Assembly (NCBI GenBank): GCA_027563935.2
Contig: CM050454.1
Coordinates: 9,443,501 to 9,507,500 of the forward strand
Reading direction: 5' to 3'
Length of the DNA: 64,000 nt
From: Costus lasius
Taxonomy: Eukaryota > Streptophyta > Magnoliopsida > Zingiberales > Costaceae
The notes below the pieces were generated by a model. The model searched no databases. It was not told the origin of the DNA and was given only the letters and a program-made list of their open reading frames with translations. Below, in pieces: positions 33,890-46,369 of the stretch; the stretch's first letter is position 1; each line of letters opens with the position of its first letter. The position numbers and the translations under genes were made by a program.

Positions 33890-35330
33890 ATGAGTGGAGA
33901 CGTCGAGCAATCAGCGAGGATTTTCCAAGCGGTGACGGGGAAATACTCCAATAGCATCGTGTTTTCCAAAAAAAAACTAGCAGAATGGAGGGATGAGTGG
34001 AAGAATAGTCTCATTGGCAAATTCCTAACAAAATCACCACCTTTACACATCCTCAAAGCCGCTGTCAAGAAGATCTGGTTTAGCACACCGCCTGAAATCA
34101 TCGATCTAGCAAATGGATATTTCATCTTCAAATTCCGATCGAAAGAAGAATCACTAAACGTCCTTACCAGTGGACCATGGACGATTCTTGGGGAGGTTCT
34201 CAACCTGATTCTATGGTTCCCTGATTTCCAACCTCTTCTCCACAAAATCAAATCAGCTCCAATATGGGTGAGAATTCTAGGCTTACTGATGGAGTATTGG
34301 AGTACTGAATCTCTGTGGGCTATTTGCAGGTGATATAGGAAGACTTCTAAAGATTGATGAACATGCCACTATTTTCAACAAAGGCAAATTTGTTCGAATT
34401 TGTGTAGAGGTAAATTTGGATAAACCACTTCCAGAGGGTGTGTGGATTGGTACAGAGAAGAAACGATTCTTCCAAGTTTTCTCATATGAAAACCTTCTAG
34501 CGTTCTATACTGGTTGTGGCAGACTTGGCCACAAGGTGCAAGATTGTCTGTGAACTCCGACGGAGGTGGTGAAGAAATTGGAAGGGACTCATGTGTGGGA
34601 AGATGCTAGCATCAAGACTGGCGAAACAGCCTCCACTGTTTTAGTTGGCAATGAGCATGAAGAGAATGTGTCGATCCCTAGCCCCTGGATAAGGGTCCAA
34701 CCTCGAAGACAATCAAGGCGGAACAAGAGACCTCCTGACTCAAAGCACAACACTGAAACTGAAGGGGAAGGCAATGAGAAAGAGTTGCCGGAGTCTCCTC
34801 TGAGTATCCCAACCCAAAGCAGAGATACTTTGAACGTTGCGAAGAAGGCGGATGCAAAGGATAATATGTCAGTTTCAAGACAAATGCAGGAGATGAGCCA
34901 CCAACTTCCTGATTCGAAAAAGACCACAGCTAATCCCTTATTGAATGTGATGGAAACCACTGAAAGATCGAAAGACAAAATGTTGCTACAACCCCCATCT
35001 ATCATAAAGGATGATGAACACAATGGGCTGGGAGGATCTCAACCCACTACTAATTTGGTTCAGTCAAAGGAGCTGCCCCTTTTGGTCTAGATGCAACAAA
35101 TCTAAGGAAATCCCTCGCAAGTAGCCCCTTTGCTCGAGGGTGATTCCAGTGATACCAGAAGTGAAATGGAAATGATGGAGGAAGCTAAAGAGCCCACCCA
35201 ATTTCACAAGCAACAACTAATGGCGGAGATAGCTTTAAATTTCTGTAAATATTTGGCGGCAGGAAGGAGGACCTGCAAGCTATTTCAAATCCGCGTTCAT
35301 CAGGAGGATTTTTGGGTATCAAACCCCTGA
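33890..35330 (+). pseudogene. LINE ORF1 (DUF4283 nucleic-acid-binding protein)
   Basis: Starts MSGDVEQSARIFQAVTGKYS. Residues about 25-130 carry the DUF4283 fold signature of plant LINE ORF1: LIGKFLTKSPPLHILKAAVK, NGYFIFKFRSKEESLNVLTS, GPWTILGEVLNLILWFP, and IWVRILGLLMEYWS. A frameshift near 34330 follows, then ENLLAFYTGCGRLGHKVQDC, a degenerate zinc knuckle, then a stop and a low-complexity tail with PRRQSRRNKRPPDSKHN (34566-35090) and a further piece to 35330. ORF1 proteins bind element RNA and chaperone reverse transcription. Broken at least three times. Confidence 0.82.
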
Positions 35331-35416
35331 AGAACAAACGAGCCAAACCTAACATCCAACGATAATGGATTTTAGTTTTGTTTTAGTTGATTTTATTCAA
35401 ATATTTATTATGTTTA

Positions 35417-38400
35417 TGATGAAGTGTGTATCCTGGAATTGTAGGGGTGCAGAGAGAAAAGAAGTGCTTGATATGATAACCTTATGGAGAAGAAGACATA
35501 ATCTATGTTTCTTGGCCCTTTAAGAGACACACATGGACGAAATAACAGCAGAGCTAGTGACAAGAAAGATGGGGAAACAATGGAAACATGCAAGCACTCC
35601 ATCTAAAGGAGCATAAGGCGGAATCTATGTTGCTTGGAACACTTATGAAATGGAAATGGAGGTAATTGTCAAAACTGATCAATTCATTAGTTTCATAGTG
35701 GAATCTAAAAGGTATGCCCCCTAGTTCCTAACTATCTTCTACTCGAGTCATATATACTATGTTAGAAATAAAATGTTAAATGATTTTTGCATTGTTTCTT
35801 TTGAGAATACCCCTTGGTTATCTTGTGGAGACTTTAATTGTATTACTAGTGAAAAGGAGAAAAGAGGAGGTACCCCTTTTACGCTTAACAATTCTATCAT
35901 GACTTTCAATAAGTTCTTGAATTGTTGATCTTGGGTATGATGGAATTCCTTTTACCTGGTCCAATAACCAAAAAGGTAAGAAAAAGATACTTAGTAGACT
36001 GGACATGGCGGTTGCTAATTGTAATTGGTTAAATATGTTTAGCAGAACCACTGTGCAACATCTTCCTAGAGGCCTTTCTGACCATAATCCTTTATTGATA
36101 ACTATTCTTCCCTCTTCCAATTAACAGTTTAAACCTTTTAGGTTCAGGACTATCTGGAATAACTATTCGGGCTCCTTAAATATCATTCAAAATGAATGGA
36201 GGAATCAGAACATTGAGGACCCCACTTTTCAAATCAGGCTGAAAACTATTAGAAACAAACTCTTAGCTTGGAATAAACATAATCTCAATAAGCCCGAAGT
36301 CATCCTAAAAGAAACTCAAGAGAGCATCAAGAGATTACAAGAGATTGAATCTGTCAGAATGCTAAATGAGGAGGAAGAGCTGCAAATGCTTAGCCTTAGC
36401 AACAAAGCCAAAGCCTTGGCTAGACACATTAATATCAAGTGACATACTTTAGCCAAGTGCAACTGGATAAATTTGGGGGATGCTAATAATAAGTTCTACC
36501 ATAATAAGGTTACTTTTCGGCAAAGATCAAATCATATTAGACATTTAAACCTTAGTGATGGTAGAACTGTTTATGATACTAATATCATCAAGGCTGAGTT
36601 CATGAAGCATTATAAGAGCTTATGGAATGAGACAAAGGAAAACATACAAATAAGCAATTATGTAAGGGATTTGCTTTATAATTACAAGGGTAAGCTTGCT
36701 GACAACTCTAGTAAAGAGATCTGTTTACCTTTCACTTTTAATGAACTTAATGCAGTTGTTAGAGAGCTAAAAATGGGGAAGTGCCCTGGCCCTGACGGTT
36801 TTATGGCTGAATTCTACAAACATAATTGGGAGACTATTAGAAATGATTTCATGAAAGCTGTATCCAAATTTCAACATGATAATATTATTCCTGAATCTTG
36901 GGCACGTACTCAGCTGATATTTATCCCCAAAAACATTACCCCTCAAACCATAAATAACTTTCGGCCTATTGCTCTTTGTAAACTATAAAATCCTCTCTAA
37001 ATTGATTGCTAATAGACTCAAGAAATATATTCCCAATCTTGTAAGCATAGAACAATATGCTTTTGTGAGGGACAGAAGCATTCATGAAAACATTAGAATT
37101 GTCCAGGAGATTACTCACAGTAGCTACCTCTCTAAAGCCAAAAATCATGTGGTGATTATTAAAATTGATCTTCGAAAAGCTTTTGATACCATAAAAAAAG
37201 ATGCCATTATCTGGGCATTGAGATTTCTCAACTTCCCTGAAAAGTTCATCAACTGGATTAATGCTTGCATTACTTCTCCTACTTTCACTTGTTCTATCAA
37301 TGGTAGTTGTACCATGACCTTCAAGGGGAGCAAAGGAATTAGGCAAGGGGACCCCTTATCCCCCTACCTCTATGTCATAGTGGCTAACATTTTAAGCATC
37401 CTTATAAATGAAGCTATTGATCAAAAGAGAATAACTCCTTACAACATTAAAGGAAAATGCAAAATTTCTCATCTTATGCATGCTGATGATATAATTCTAT
37501 GTTTACGTGCCAACAAAAGAACTTGTACTAATCTGAAGAAAATCTTTAAGATTTATGCTGAAATTACTGGGCAACATGTCAACAAAGAAAAAACTAGAGT
37601 GTACTTCCCTAAACATTGCACTGAAAATATGAAGAGCCGCATTATAAAGGATCTGGGTTTTGAATTGGGATCTTATCCCTTTAAATACCTGGGGTACTCA
37701 CATTAACCCGAGACAATCCTCTTATCATATTTTTATGGATTGCCTTAAAAAATTTCAGGATAAAATTCAAACTTGGCAATGTGGGTTACTTACACAAGCT
37801 GGGAAGATAACTCTTGCTAAGAGTATGCTTTCCTCTATACCCATCCACAACATGATAACTAATGGACTTCATGACACCCACCTTAACAAGTTGAACGCTC
37901 AAATCAGGAAATTCCTTTGGTCCAACACCAAAGATAAAAAAGGTATTCACTTTATAAAATGGGATGCCATCATAAAACCAAAGAACCAAGGGGCCTTTAC
38001 TTAAAGGACTTCACTATTGTTAGGGAAGCTCTAAATGGCAAGAGAATTTTGGATGACCTCAACAAGAAAAATAAACTATGGGTTAATCTCTACAGAGCCA
38101 AATATGGCGATCTGGACCCTGATGGCCCCAATAATCGTAGAAGAGCTAGTCAATCCTGGAAACATATGATGCATGATTTAAAATCTCTTAGACCCCATGT
38201 AACCAACATTAACCACAATCATGACTTAGACAACAATACTGATTCTGATAATTGGACTTGGAAGGGGGGGGGGAACCAATGGGCTTCCCCTTACCAAATC
38301 TATTTGCTTAACTCTCTTGATGAACAGGTTTGACAAAGAGGAAACTGAAATATGTTGGAACATCCTTTGGAAGCTCCACACTTCCAACAAGATCAAGACT

Positions 38401-39329
38401 TTCGGGTGGAAATTACTACACATGAAGCTTCCCACTCTTGAAAGGCTTAATAAAATGGGTCTCTGCATAGATTCAAAGTGCAAGCTCTGCAACAAAGGAA
38501 TTGAAACTGTGAATCACTTGTTCCATCAATGTGATTACTCAGTGGATGTGTGGAAATGCCTATTTAGACACCTCAAAGACCATAACTGCCGACTCCCGAA
38601 CTGGAGAGAGAGGTCTTGGTTAAAAATGGTAAGAGATACAACTCTAATTACTCAATCACTTACACTGACTACCTTTTGGCAGGTTTGGAAGGCAAGAAAT
38701 GCAAGGGTCTTCAAAGGTAAAACAATCTCCCCAGCCCGGACAAGTAAGGAGGCCTTCGCCTAATTTACTACTACTATTGAAGCCTTATCTTGGGAGAGAG
38801 GAAAGGAATGGAGGAAAAATTTTGAAGTGAAAAAGTGGATAAAACCAAAGGAACATCAACTCAAGGTTAACACTGATGGTGCTTGGGATAGCTCAAACAA
38901 CACTGCTGGATGTGGTTATATTGTCAGAAACAGTCAAGGTTTAGGGCTCTTTGCACCCGCTGCTTATTATCAAAGTCCTTCAGCCCTACATGCAGAAATT
39001 TCCGCAATCAAAAATGCGATGCAATGCATATACTCAAACACGAAGAGATTTGATGCAAAGATCGTGATCGAATCAGATAGTGTTGAAGCCTTGAATTTCA
39101 TTACTAAAGAGAATGCTTATCCTCCCGATGAAGTTAGAGATCTGCTGAAAGAAATCAAATATATGATGGCTTCTAATTATTTTGAGTTTAAATATGTTAG
39201 CAAGGAATGTAATAGGGTAGCTGATTAGCTTGCAGTATATGCAAGAAAATCACTTTTGACTCAGGTTTGGACTGCAGATTGGCCAATAGAACTGGCTAAC
39301 CTTATATCTGCGGATGTAGCAGGTTAAAT
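35417..39329 (+). pseudogene. LINE ORF2: endonuclease, reverse transcriptase, zf-RVT, RNase H
   Basis: The endonuclease (35417-36124) begins MKCVSWNCRG and keeps catalytic landmarks: N in SWNCRG, E in ETHMDEIT, D-N in SCGDFNCI and SDH in GLSDHNPLL. The RT (36473-38004) shows KCPGPDGFMAEFYK, FRPIALC, IKIDLRKAFDTI, GIRQGDPLSPYLYVIV and the catalytic LMHADDIIL. zf-RVT (38317-38763) has CKLCNKGIETVNHLFHQCDY. RNase H (38827-39228) starts LKVNTDGAWDSSNNTAGCGY and holds IVIESDSVEAL. Stops or frameshifts fall near 35522, 35616, 36440, 36985, 37690, 38003, 38760 and 39226. All catalytic residues are still legible, so decay is mostly by small lesions. Confidence 0.88.
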
Positions 39330-39745
39330 ATCAATAAAGCAGTTTCCTTTTAAAAAAAAAATCTATATGCCTAAACCTAAATGTGTTATGCTGCACAGGC
39401 CTAATCAGTAATCATCTAGACAAGTAGAGTAAATAGCCAAACTTAAGTTATATAAATGTATTATTAAAAAATAATATCATTACTTTGAGAGTTCAAGAAA
39501 TCATGGAACTCATGTCTTGGTATCTGGTACTGTACTTTTGAATAAAAGTTCAGTACTAATATCGAAATAACGAAAATTTAAAGTATCAATACCATAATAT
39601 CAAAAACTGAATATTTTGTTACTTTACATCACTTCGGTTACAGTTTACTCACCTTAATCTCTCTCGGGATATGCATTAATTAATATGCAACACTAAAAAT
39701 ATAATAAATAGGTAAACAAATACCTCAAATTGCACCTAGTTGATT

Positions 39746-39887
39746 GGAGAAAATTTTTTAGGCAGAGACCACAAATACGAATCTTAAAACAAGATTACTT
39801 TAGCATTACCTTAATATTAGTATTTTCAATTGATATAATAGTAAGGACCTGCCTATGATTTATAGGCACCTGCCTAAAAATTTCTCC
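39746..39887. mobile_element. Possible short MITE (142 bp)
   Basis: The left arm GGAGAAAATTTTTTAGGCAG and the right arm CTGCCTAAAAATTTCTCC are inverted repeats differing only by two bases of homopolymer length. Between them is AT-rich filler ending in a second CCTGCCTATGATTTATAGGC dyad. No clear target duplication was found, so the superfamily is not assigned. Confidence 0.55.
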
Positions 39888-42800
39888 TACTGAAAAAAAT
39901 TCCTAGCAGGACCTTGCAGGTCCAATGATAATTAGTGGACTTGGTGATTTGTGGGCTGAGTTTCTGTGAGGGCCAAGGCCCTGGGCTAGGCCGAATGGGC
40001 TGATCGGAGGCGGGCCTGGCAGTGGCCCAAGGCCCAAGCTGAATCTACAGCTGCTGCGGAGCGGATCCGGGAGCAAGAAAGACGGATCCTCCATCGGATC
40101 CGGATCCAAGTAGCCTGCCCTCAAGTGCGTGCAGAAGCGTGAAAGCAGGTGGCGGATTCCCGAGGCAGGTGGTGGACGCAGAGCAGGTGGCTGGCGTTGC
40201 GTCCCGTCGATGGCAGTGGCTGGCGTCGCGTCCCGTCGATGAAAAGGACGTGGAGAGAACGCCGCGCTCCCTCTCTTGGAGCGGAGGCTCCTCGGCTGGC
40301 ATAGGGCGCGTCTTCCCAACGAGATCAAGGACGCGAGCCATCGTCTCCACGAGCCGTAGACGACGGTGGCAGACGATGACGGAGGCGAGAGTGCCTCGTC
40401 CTCCTCCTCCCCAAGCAGCGGACGTACTCCTCTCCCTTGGACAGAGACCTTCGGACGGCGTGATCAGCGAGTACTCTGGCGCCGGTGAGGCCAGACGGGA
40501 GGGATGAGTTGAGTGAGGCAAGTGTGTACAGAGGGGAGGGAGAATAACGAGGTTTTATGTAACCGAGTTTTGAGGAATAAGAGCCGGCGAAACTTTCGGT
40601 ACCCAGAGGGGCGCTAACGAGAGAGGCTAAGGGCAAAGGGCGAGAGCGGCCCTTCCCCTGCCGCAGGCTCGAGCTTTCCCGACCTTCCTCAGCGGCGGCC
40701 TTCGATGCACACGAAAGAGAGAATCGATTCGAGGCGTGCGAGCGAGTCATTGGGTTAGGAAGTCAAAATTAGCGCTAATTGCTGATGTGGCGGGATTAAG
40801 CTAATATGGGCTGACAATTTCTGCCTAAGAATATTTTTAGTGGCCCCATTGTCTTGTTACAGCCTTGGTGTTTGCCGTTTGGGCGTGAGCTAAAACTAAT
40901 GATGGTGATGGTCGGATATTGGACCAGTACTAGTTTGGTAAATCGGCTTACACCCAGAACCAATAGTTGCCTTCCCTTCCTAACGTAGTACGAAAGAGAC
41001 GCCGACAATCCTCCGATGGCCGTTTAGCGGAGCAGAGGCGGTTGGATTTTGGTCTCGATGAGCAGAGCTTTCGGCTGTATTTTTTGTCGTCAAAAGCAGA
41101 GCAAATCGACGGCATTGGGAACGAGGTAACCGGCAGAAACTTTCTCGATTCTAGTGATTAGCTACTCCGATGCATTGATCTTTCGATTTGGTAACCGTGA
41201 TGGAATGCCAATCCATCAACTGGATAGTACTAATCGTGAATCAATTGGACTGCCGAATTCATCTGGTTGGTTGTGCTCCATGGCATGCGAGCGCTTGGGG
41301 ATCAGCAATCAAACAACCAGCGATCGGAAGGATGGCGACAATGGAGAGGGGTGGCTGGACGAACACGATTAGGGTTGTGAGAAGTCGAGGACGACGGTGT
41401 AGCATCGGATTCAGATTCAGAACGAGCAACGGAGTTTCGCCCACGAACTGCCGGAACCCTCGCCGCCCAATATCGCCGCGACGGAGGTACGACCCCTTAC
41501 GCCCCAGATCCATTCCAAAATGGAAACGCAAATAGAGCTGGTTTTCATTCATCAATCGTCAATCCCGTTTGCCTCACACAGTGTGCCCTTCCAAAAGGTT
41601 TCTTAAAATTAAATTCAGGAAAAAAAAATCCCATACGCACATATGTGCAGCTCCGCAGCTTATTACTTCGGAAAAAATTTGGTCTCCCATAAATTCTACT
41701 CGCTACCTATTAGATCTGGAAAAGCGTTGGATTGGATGGTCCCATCACCATCACCATGATATGAGGTAGGTGGCAGGCCCACTGGCCCAGCATCATCATA
41801 ATTATTATTCTTAGCCCAGCCCAATCATTATAATTCCCACCTACCGATGCCACATTCCGCCAGAATAAGCAGCAATCATCATACACATTCCCTGATGCTG
41901 CAAGTAAATGCTTTCTGTCCCTCTCGCTTGCAGCAATCATTGCATGGCGGCAGCCAAAATAGCTGTGGGTGGGACAAGAATCCGATTCGATTAGAGTCTT
42001 TAAGATTAGTGCTCTCTAACGGAGCCTGGGCGGCTGCGCTGACAAAAAGCCAGGTTGTGGCGAGTGAATGCATTCCCCCGCAATAATGAAGATTGTTTGC
42101 TTCAAGAAACGGGTTGTCGGATCAATGGCAAGAGGACAAACACTTGAGTGCAGGAGGGGACACATTGGCATGCTAACAAATTAAATTGCTGGGCGGTGAG
42201 CGAGGACAGCACGTGAGACAGGTGGGAGGTCAAATCCACGTCCTAAATATGTCAGCCCACGGGACTACGTTGAGTTGGCCACTCACCCGGCGACGCATTC
42301 ACATGAATGCAATGTGGTGTAAATATGTCTATGCGTGTTAATCCCCACGGCCGTGAGTGAGCTTCTCCTTTGCGTTGGCACCCGCATGGTACATCGTGGC
42401 ACTCTATGCACACTATAGTACGTTGGTTACGTGGATACTATACCCATAATTATTTGTTTGAATACTTTGGAGTTTTATTTTAGCTATCTAACAAATTTAG
42501 ACTAATTTGATTACTTTATACTTGTGTAATTGTATTTTGGTGACGTTGGGTCTTAATTGGTAGTTTGGTATTGACGATATATTTATATTATTTTTTTGTT
42601 AAATCAGAACAAATTAATCATATTGGTCGATATGAATTGATTTTTTTTTGGGTTAAGGGCAAGTAAGTAAATTTTATTAATCAAGGGATAAAGATACAAT
42701 ATTTATAATACTGACACATTCCTAAAATTGATCATGCAACCATTTTATATTATTATCTAGAAATTTTGATAATTTAAGTGAGTTTTCTTAGCACTATTCT

Positions 42801-43690
42801 TGCGCAAAATCTACCTCTAATTTAATAATTTAAGTACTGAATCTACAATCTAAACTAATATAATTTTCACAAAATTAACTCCAATCAGATATCAATCATA
42901 GGTTAGATGAATTCGTTTGATTTTTCAAATCACCCCTTCCTTCATACCTTCAATCATGCCAACATCAAGTACGTGAGAAGTAACAAAAAGATGACTCATT
43001 AGGCACTCCAATTCAAACCAATTTTGACTAATTAACACAATCTTGTCGTTGACAATCACTCTTCTATGCATATCCTCAAATGATATTGTGTCGTTGACAT
43101 GCACTCCTCTATGTACATGCCACTCCACTCCACTCTCACATCATACCATGCAGCACACAGCACACAGCACACAGCACGAGCAGCTCAGTCATGATCTACT
43201 GCTGGTCTTCTGATCTGACCTTTAAATTCTGCAAACACCATAACATGTTCATGAAAAAAGGCAGAGCTGCTGCTGCTCCACTCCACGAAAGATTCATAAA
43301 AATCTGGGTAAAGCCCTAAAGCCTGGTGACTACATCGAAATCATAGAGATGATGATGCACATAATCACTCATCCCCATGCCATCATGATGTCGGCCTGCT
43401 TTACTTTTATCCTCATACCATAAATATAATATTATAATTATATTTAATTACAATAATAATAATAATATACGCAGAGGCCGTAAGTAGAATAATATTTCAC
43501 CGTTCCCGTAATAACTAACACGTTTCAAAATTTGAAATACGCTGGGATTTGGTTCGGAATGCAAATTAATAAAGAAGCAGGGATTGAAGTGGCAAAAGAA
43601 AGTCGCACAATAATATTTACATACGTGCATGCGCAGTACATCGCCGTATATATTAACTGTACGCACAGACGCAGAGGAAGGGAGCGAATC
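39888..43690. other. Intergenic region without a supported gene
   Basis: A GC-rich island (39930-40730) has overlapping open frames on both strands, none with a domain, a convincing start context or splice structure. It may be a decayed LTR or an old promoter fragment (it holds several GGCCC blocks). Bases 41000-41530 again have an open frame (to 41535) of biased, Arg-rich composition with no recognised domain. From 42400 the sequence is AT-rich with no frames of note. A short CAGCACA tandem lies at about 43150-43175. Confidence 0.5.
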
Positions 43691-44333
43691 TCTCCCCGAT
43701 GCGATCCCTACAAAAGAACCGAACGCCCGCTACGGTCCACCTGACGCGGGTTTTTTTTTCAATTCTTGCATGGGGAATGTGGCCGAGCCGATCGTCACCG
43801 CGGTCGGGGACGACGGCCAGCTTTTCCGAGTTTTTTAATGAAGATTCCGGCCGGTGCTCGGGGAGTTTTGACTTTGAGGGAACGTCTCGACCGTCCGATT
43901 CGGATCACGAGCCTGCGTTGGCGAGTGGGGAAGAACAGGACCCGAGTCCGTGAACAGACGCGACGCGCTGGACCCACTCGCGACGTGGCCGACGTGTACG
44001 CGCGGATGCCAGCTGCCCGATTTGTTGAGACGGTGTGGGACCACGGGGTCGGGAAGGCGGCCGTTGAGATCGCAACCGCAAGTGGGGAGTGAATGTCAGT
44101 TTAGCCCTTGTCATTTTATTATTCTCAAACTAGTTTTTTTTCCTAATATGTATGAGTATGACGGCCTGACGGGGTGGTCTGCCCATCACATACCGGCTTA
44201 GTGCTCCTTTTAAATATAACCACCCCTCGTCACTGGTTACTCGCTGTGTTGGTTTCTCGGTCTCACTCGAATGAAAGATTGAAGGGCTCTCCTTCCCTTT
44301 TTGCCGTTCTCGCTTTCGCCGGATCGTCGAGAG
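43691..44333 (+). promoter_or_regulatory. Upstream region of the CRAL-TRIO gene with likely TATA box
   Basis: GC-rich sequence turns AT-rich just before the gene. The element TTTTAAATATAACC at 44208-44222 is the best TATA candidate. It would place transcription start near 44245, giving a 5' leader of roughly 90 bases to the ATG at 44334. The leader includes the pyrimidine-rich run CTCTCCTTCCCTTTTTGCC. Confidence 0.5.
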
Positions 44334-46369
44334 ATGGGGATGGAGAGGAGAGATCCCAAGGGGCGAGAACGAATCGAGGCGATCCTCAACATCCTGAAGA
44401 AGCAAGTTCCACTGACACTGAAGCAGGTTTAATCATTGCCGGCATAGTGATTTGCTCCGATCTTCTTTCGATCCATATTAATGAAGGGCTGGTGATTTTA
44501 TCCAGGAGAAGTTCTGCAATGATGCTTGTGTGGAGCGTTTTCTGCAAGCCAAGGGTGGTAGCGTGAAGAAGGCAGCAAAGCAACTCAGAGCCGCCCTTTC
44601 TTGGCGTGAGAGCATCAGAATTGGTAGCTTCATAACTTCTCTGGTTTATTTCCCTTCATTTTGTGTTATACCGATACGCTTGTGGGAGAACATTAATTTT
44701 GAATCCTTTCCATTTGTGATGCATGTTGATCTACAAGAACTTGTTGTCTTTTTATGCTACTTTATCGTCCCACCGCCGCTTTTAGTGCTTCGCAGAGGGC
44801 CATTTGAAGCAACGCTACTTTTAATGCATCGTGGACCTCTTTTTCCCTTTTGGACTTACCGATGTTCCTCTGTAACCAATTAAGCAGATCATTTAATAGC
44901 CGATGAGTTTTCGGCGGAGTTGGCCGGTGGCTTCGCTTATGTCGCTGGTCACGACGACGAAGCCAGACCAGTCATAGTAAGTGATGGTGATTATTTTTTA
45001 TTTCAAATGGAATTAAGAACAATATTAATGTAAACAAAGCATATTAGCAAGGTTCCTTAACAATTGACGATCCGTTGAATCATTTGTTGCAGATCTTCCG
45101 CATAAAGCAAGACTACCCCAAAAACCATTCTCAGAAACTGTGAGATTCCATTTCGAACCTTTTATCTCCCCCTTTTCCCATTTTTTTTGCGTTCATTTCT
45201 TAATCCTGTTCTTTTATTCTCACAGGTTTGTGCGCTTGCTGGTCTTCACCCTGGAAGTGGCGATCTCATCCATGTCCAGATTCGTAGATCAGTTTGTGAT
45301 TCTCTTCGATGCAAGTATGCTCTGATAAATTATAATTATATAATACGTATTATATCAGTTATTAGCAAGAAACTTCGTATTGTTTTTTTATAAAAAATAT
45401 ATATATTGCATTGCAGGCTTCTTCAGATCAGCGTCGGTATTCCTCAATTTCTTGATCGGCACTCTCAAGATCATATCCGATTACTACCCCCGCCGCCTTC
45501 ACAAGGCCTTCGTCATCGATCCCCCCTCCCTCTTTTCCTATCTCTGGAAGGTATTCTTTTGAGTACTAGTTACATGCCTTAACTAAATTGTACCGTTTGT
45601 TTTTTTTAGTGATAACTATTTCGAGGTGTTGCAGGGTGTTCGACCGTTTGTCGAGCTCACCGCCGTCACGGCGGTGGTTTCCTCCCTCGACTTCGAGGAC
45701 TCGCTCGAGGACGCCGCATTCGTGGCCTATCCGACGAAAGCCGCGTCGCTTCGGTTCGACCCGGCCATCACCGCTAAAATAACCGGCGGCGGCTCCACGT
45801 CCTCACGCTTCTCCTTCACCGTCTCGCACCTCCACTCCCTCAAGCCGTGGTACCTGTCTACCACCACGACCACGGAGCGCGCCGCGGCGGCGCCCACCGC
45901 GAGCCCCTCCCTCGTTGGCGCGTCCCCAATTAACGCGCGCTCCTACTCCTTCGCCTCCCCCGCCGCCCGCTCCACGCCGCGCTCGGCCCTCGCCACGCGG
46001 AGCATTCCCTCCACACCGTGCTCGTTCCCGCCGCTGAAGCAGCAATCACAACCGCTGCCGCTGCCGCCACAGCACCCGAGGACGCCGCGCCCATCGTTTC
46101 TTCCATCTCCGGCGGCACTGTTCTCGTTCCGGAGGGAGGCACCGCCTGTGGCCTCGAGCAGGGCGGATCGGGAAAGGGAATCGTTCCTTCCCTACTTGAA
46201 ATTTCACCGGCGTCCGTATGACGAGATGGTGTACCGCGCCAAGATGAGGCCACCGCTCGGCGGGCTGATCTCCATCATCGGCCCCCACCTGAAGCAGCAA
46301 CAGCATCAGCAGTTGCGGCGCAACACCGTTAACATCCACCACCAGAGGTCGCAAACCCTAAATTACTGA
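44334..46369 (+). CDS. CRAL-TRIO domain (Sec14-like) lipid-transfer protein
   Basis: Seven exons with GT-AG introns: 44334-44426, 44506-44623, 44888-44976, 45093-45139, 45226-45314, 45417-45550 and 45635-46369, joining in frame to 434 codons. Residues about 10-70 form the CRAL-TRIO N-terminal helix bundle ([20 protein letters not shown], then [20 protein letters not shown]). Residues about 75-210 form the lipid-binding CRAL-TRIO domain: [26 protein letters not shown], and the Sec14 hallmark [20 protein letters not shown] with LWKGVRPF. Such proteins bind and exchange phosphoinositides or other lipids between membranes. After the domain comes a long Ala/Ser/Pro/Thr-rich tail with a conserved-looking end ([20 protein letters not shown]). 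The last exon is very GC-rich. No break is seen; it looks functional. Start chosen because exon 1 opens with MGMERRD in frame with the domain. Confidence 0.9.

Larger units (their letters stand above)
33890..39361 (+). mobile_element. L1-type LINE retrotransposon with RNase H domain (decayed)
   Basis: Order on the plus strand: ORF1 with DUF4283 and a zinc-knuckle remnant, then ORF2 with endonuclease, reverse transcriptase, zf-RVT and a C-terminal RNase H, an AATAAA signal (about 39331) and an A-run ending at 39361. This is the standard layout of plant L1 elements of the RNase H-bearing branch. It is close to full length but carries many stops and shifts. The 5' end is uncertain. No convincing target duplication was found. 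Confidence 0.88.

Noticed and set aside
33880..39383. CTAAATCTAAATG before the LINE and CTAAACCTAAATG after it as a target duplication
   Set aside because: The right copy starts about 10 bases beyond the A-run, the left copy overlaps the ORF1 start codon, and the 5' end of the element is unknown.
39903..40750. Several open frames of 120-160 codons on both strands
   Set aside because: They overlap each other in a GC-rich island, share no domain I know, are low-complexity (Pro/Arg/Ser) and have no splice or start support.
41154..41555. Open frames on both strands at 41188-41535
   Set aside because: Arg-rich composition without a domain; both strands are open at the same place, which points to base composition.
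44174..44566. 130-codon plus-strand frame over the start of the CRAL-TRIO gene
   Set aside because: It is in another phase and runs through intron 1; the spliced frame from 44334 carries the domain.
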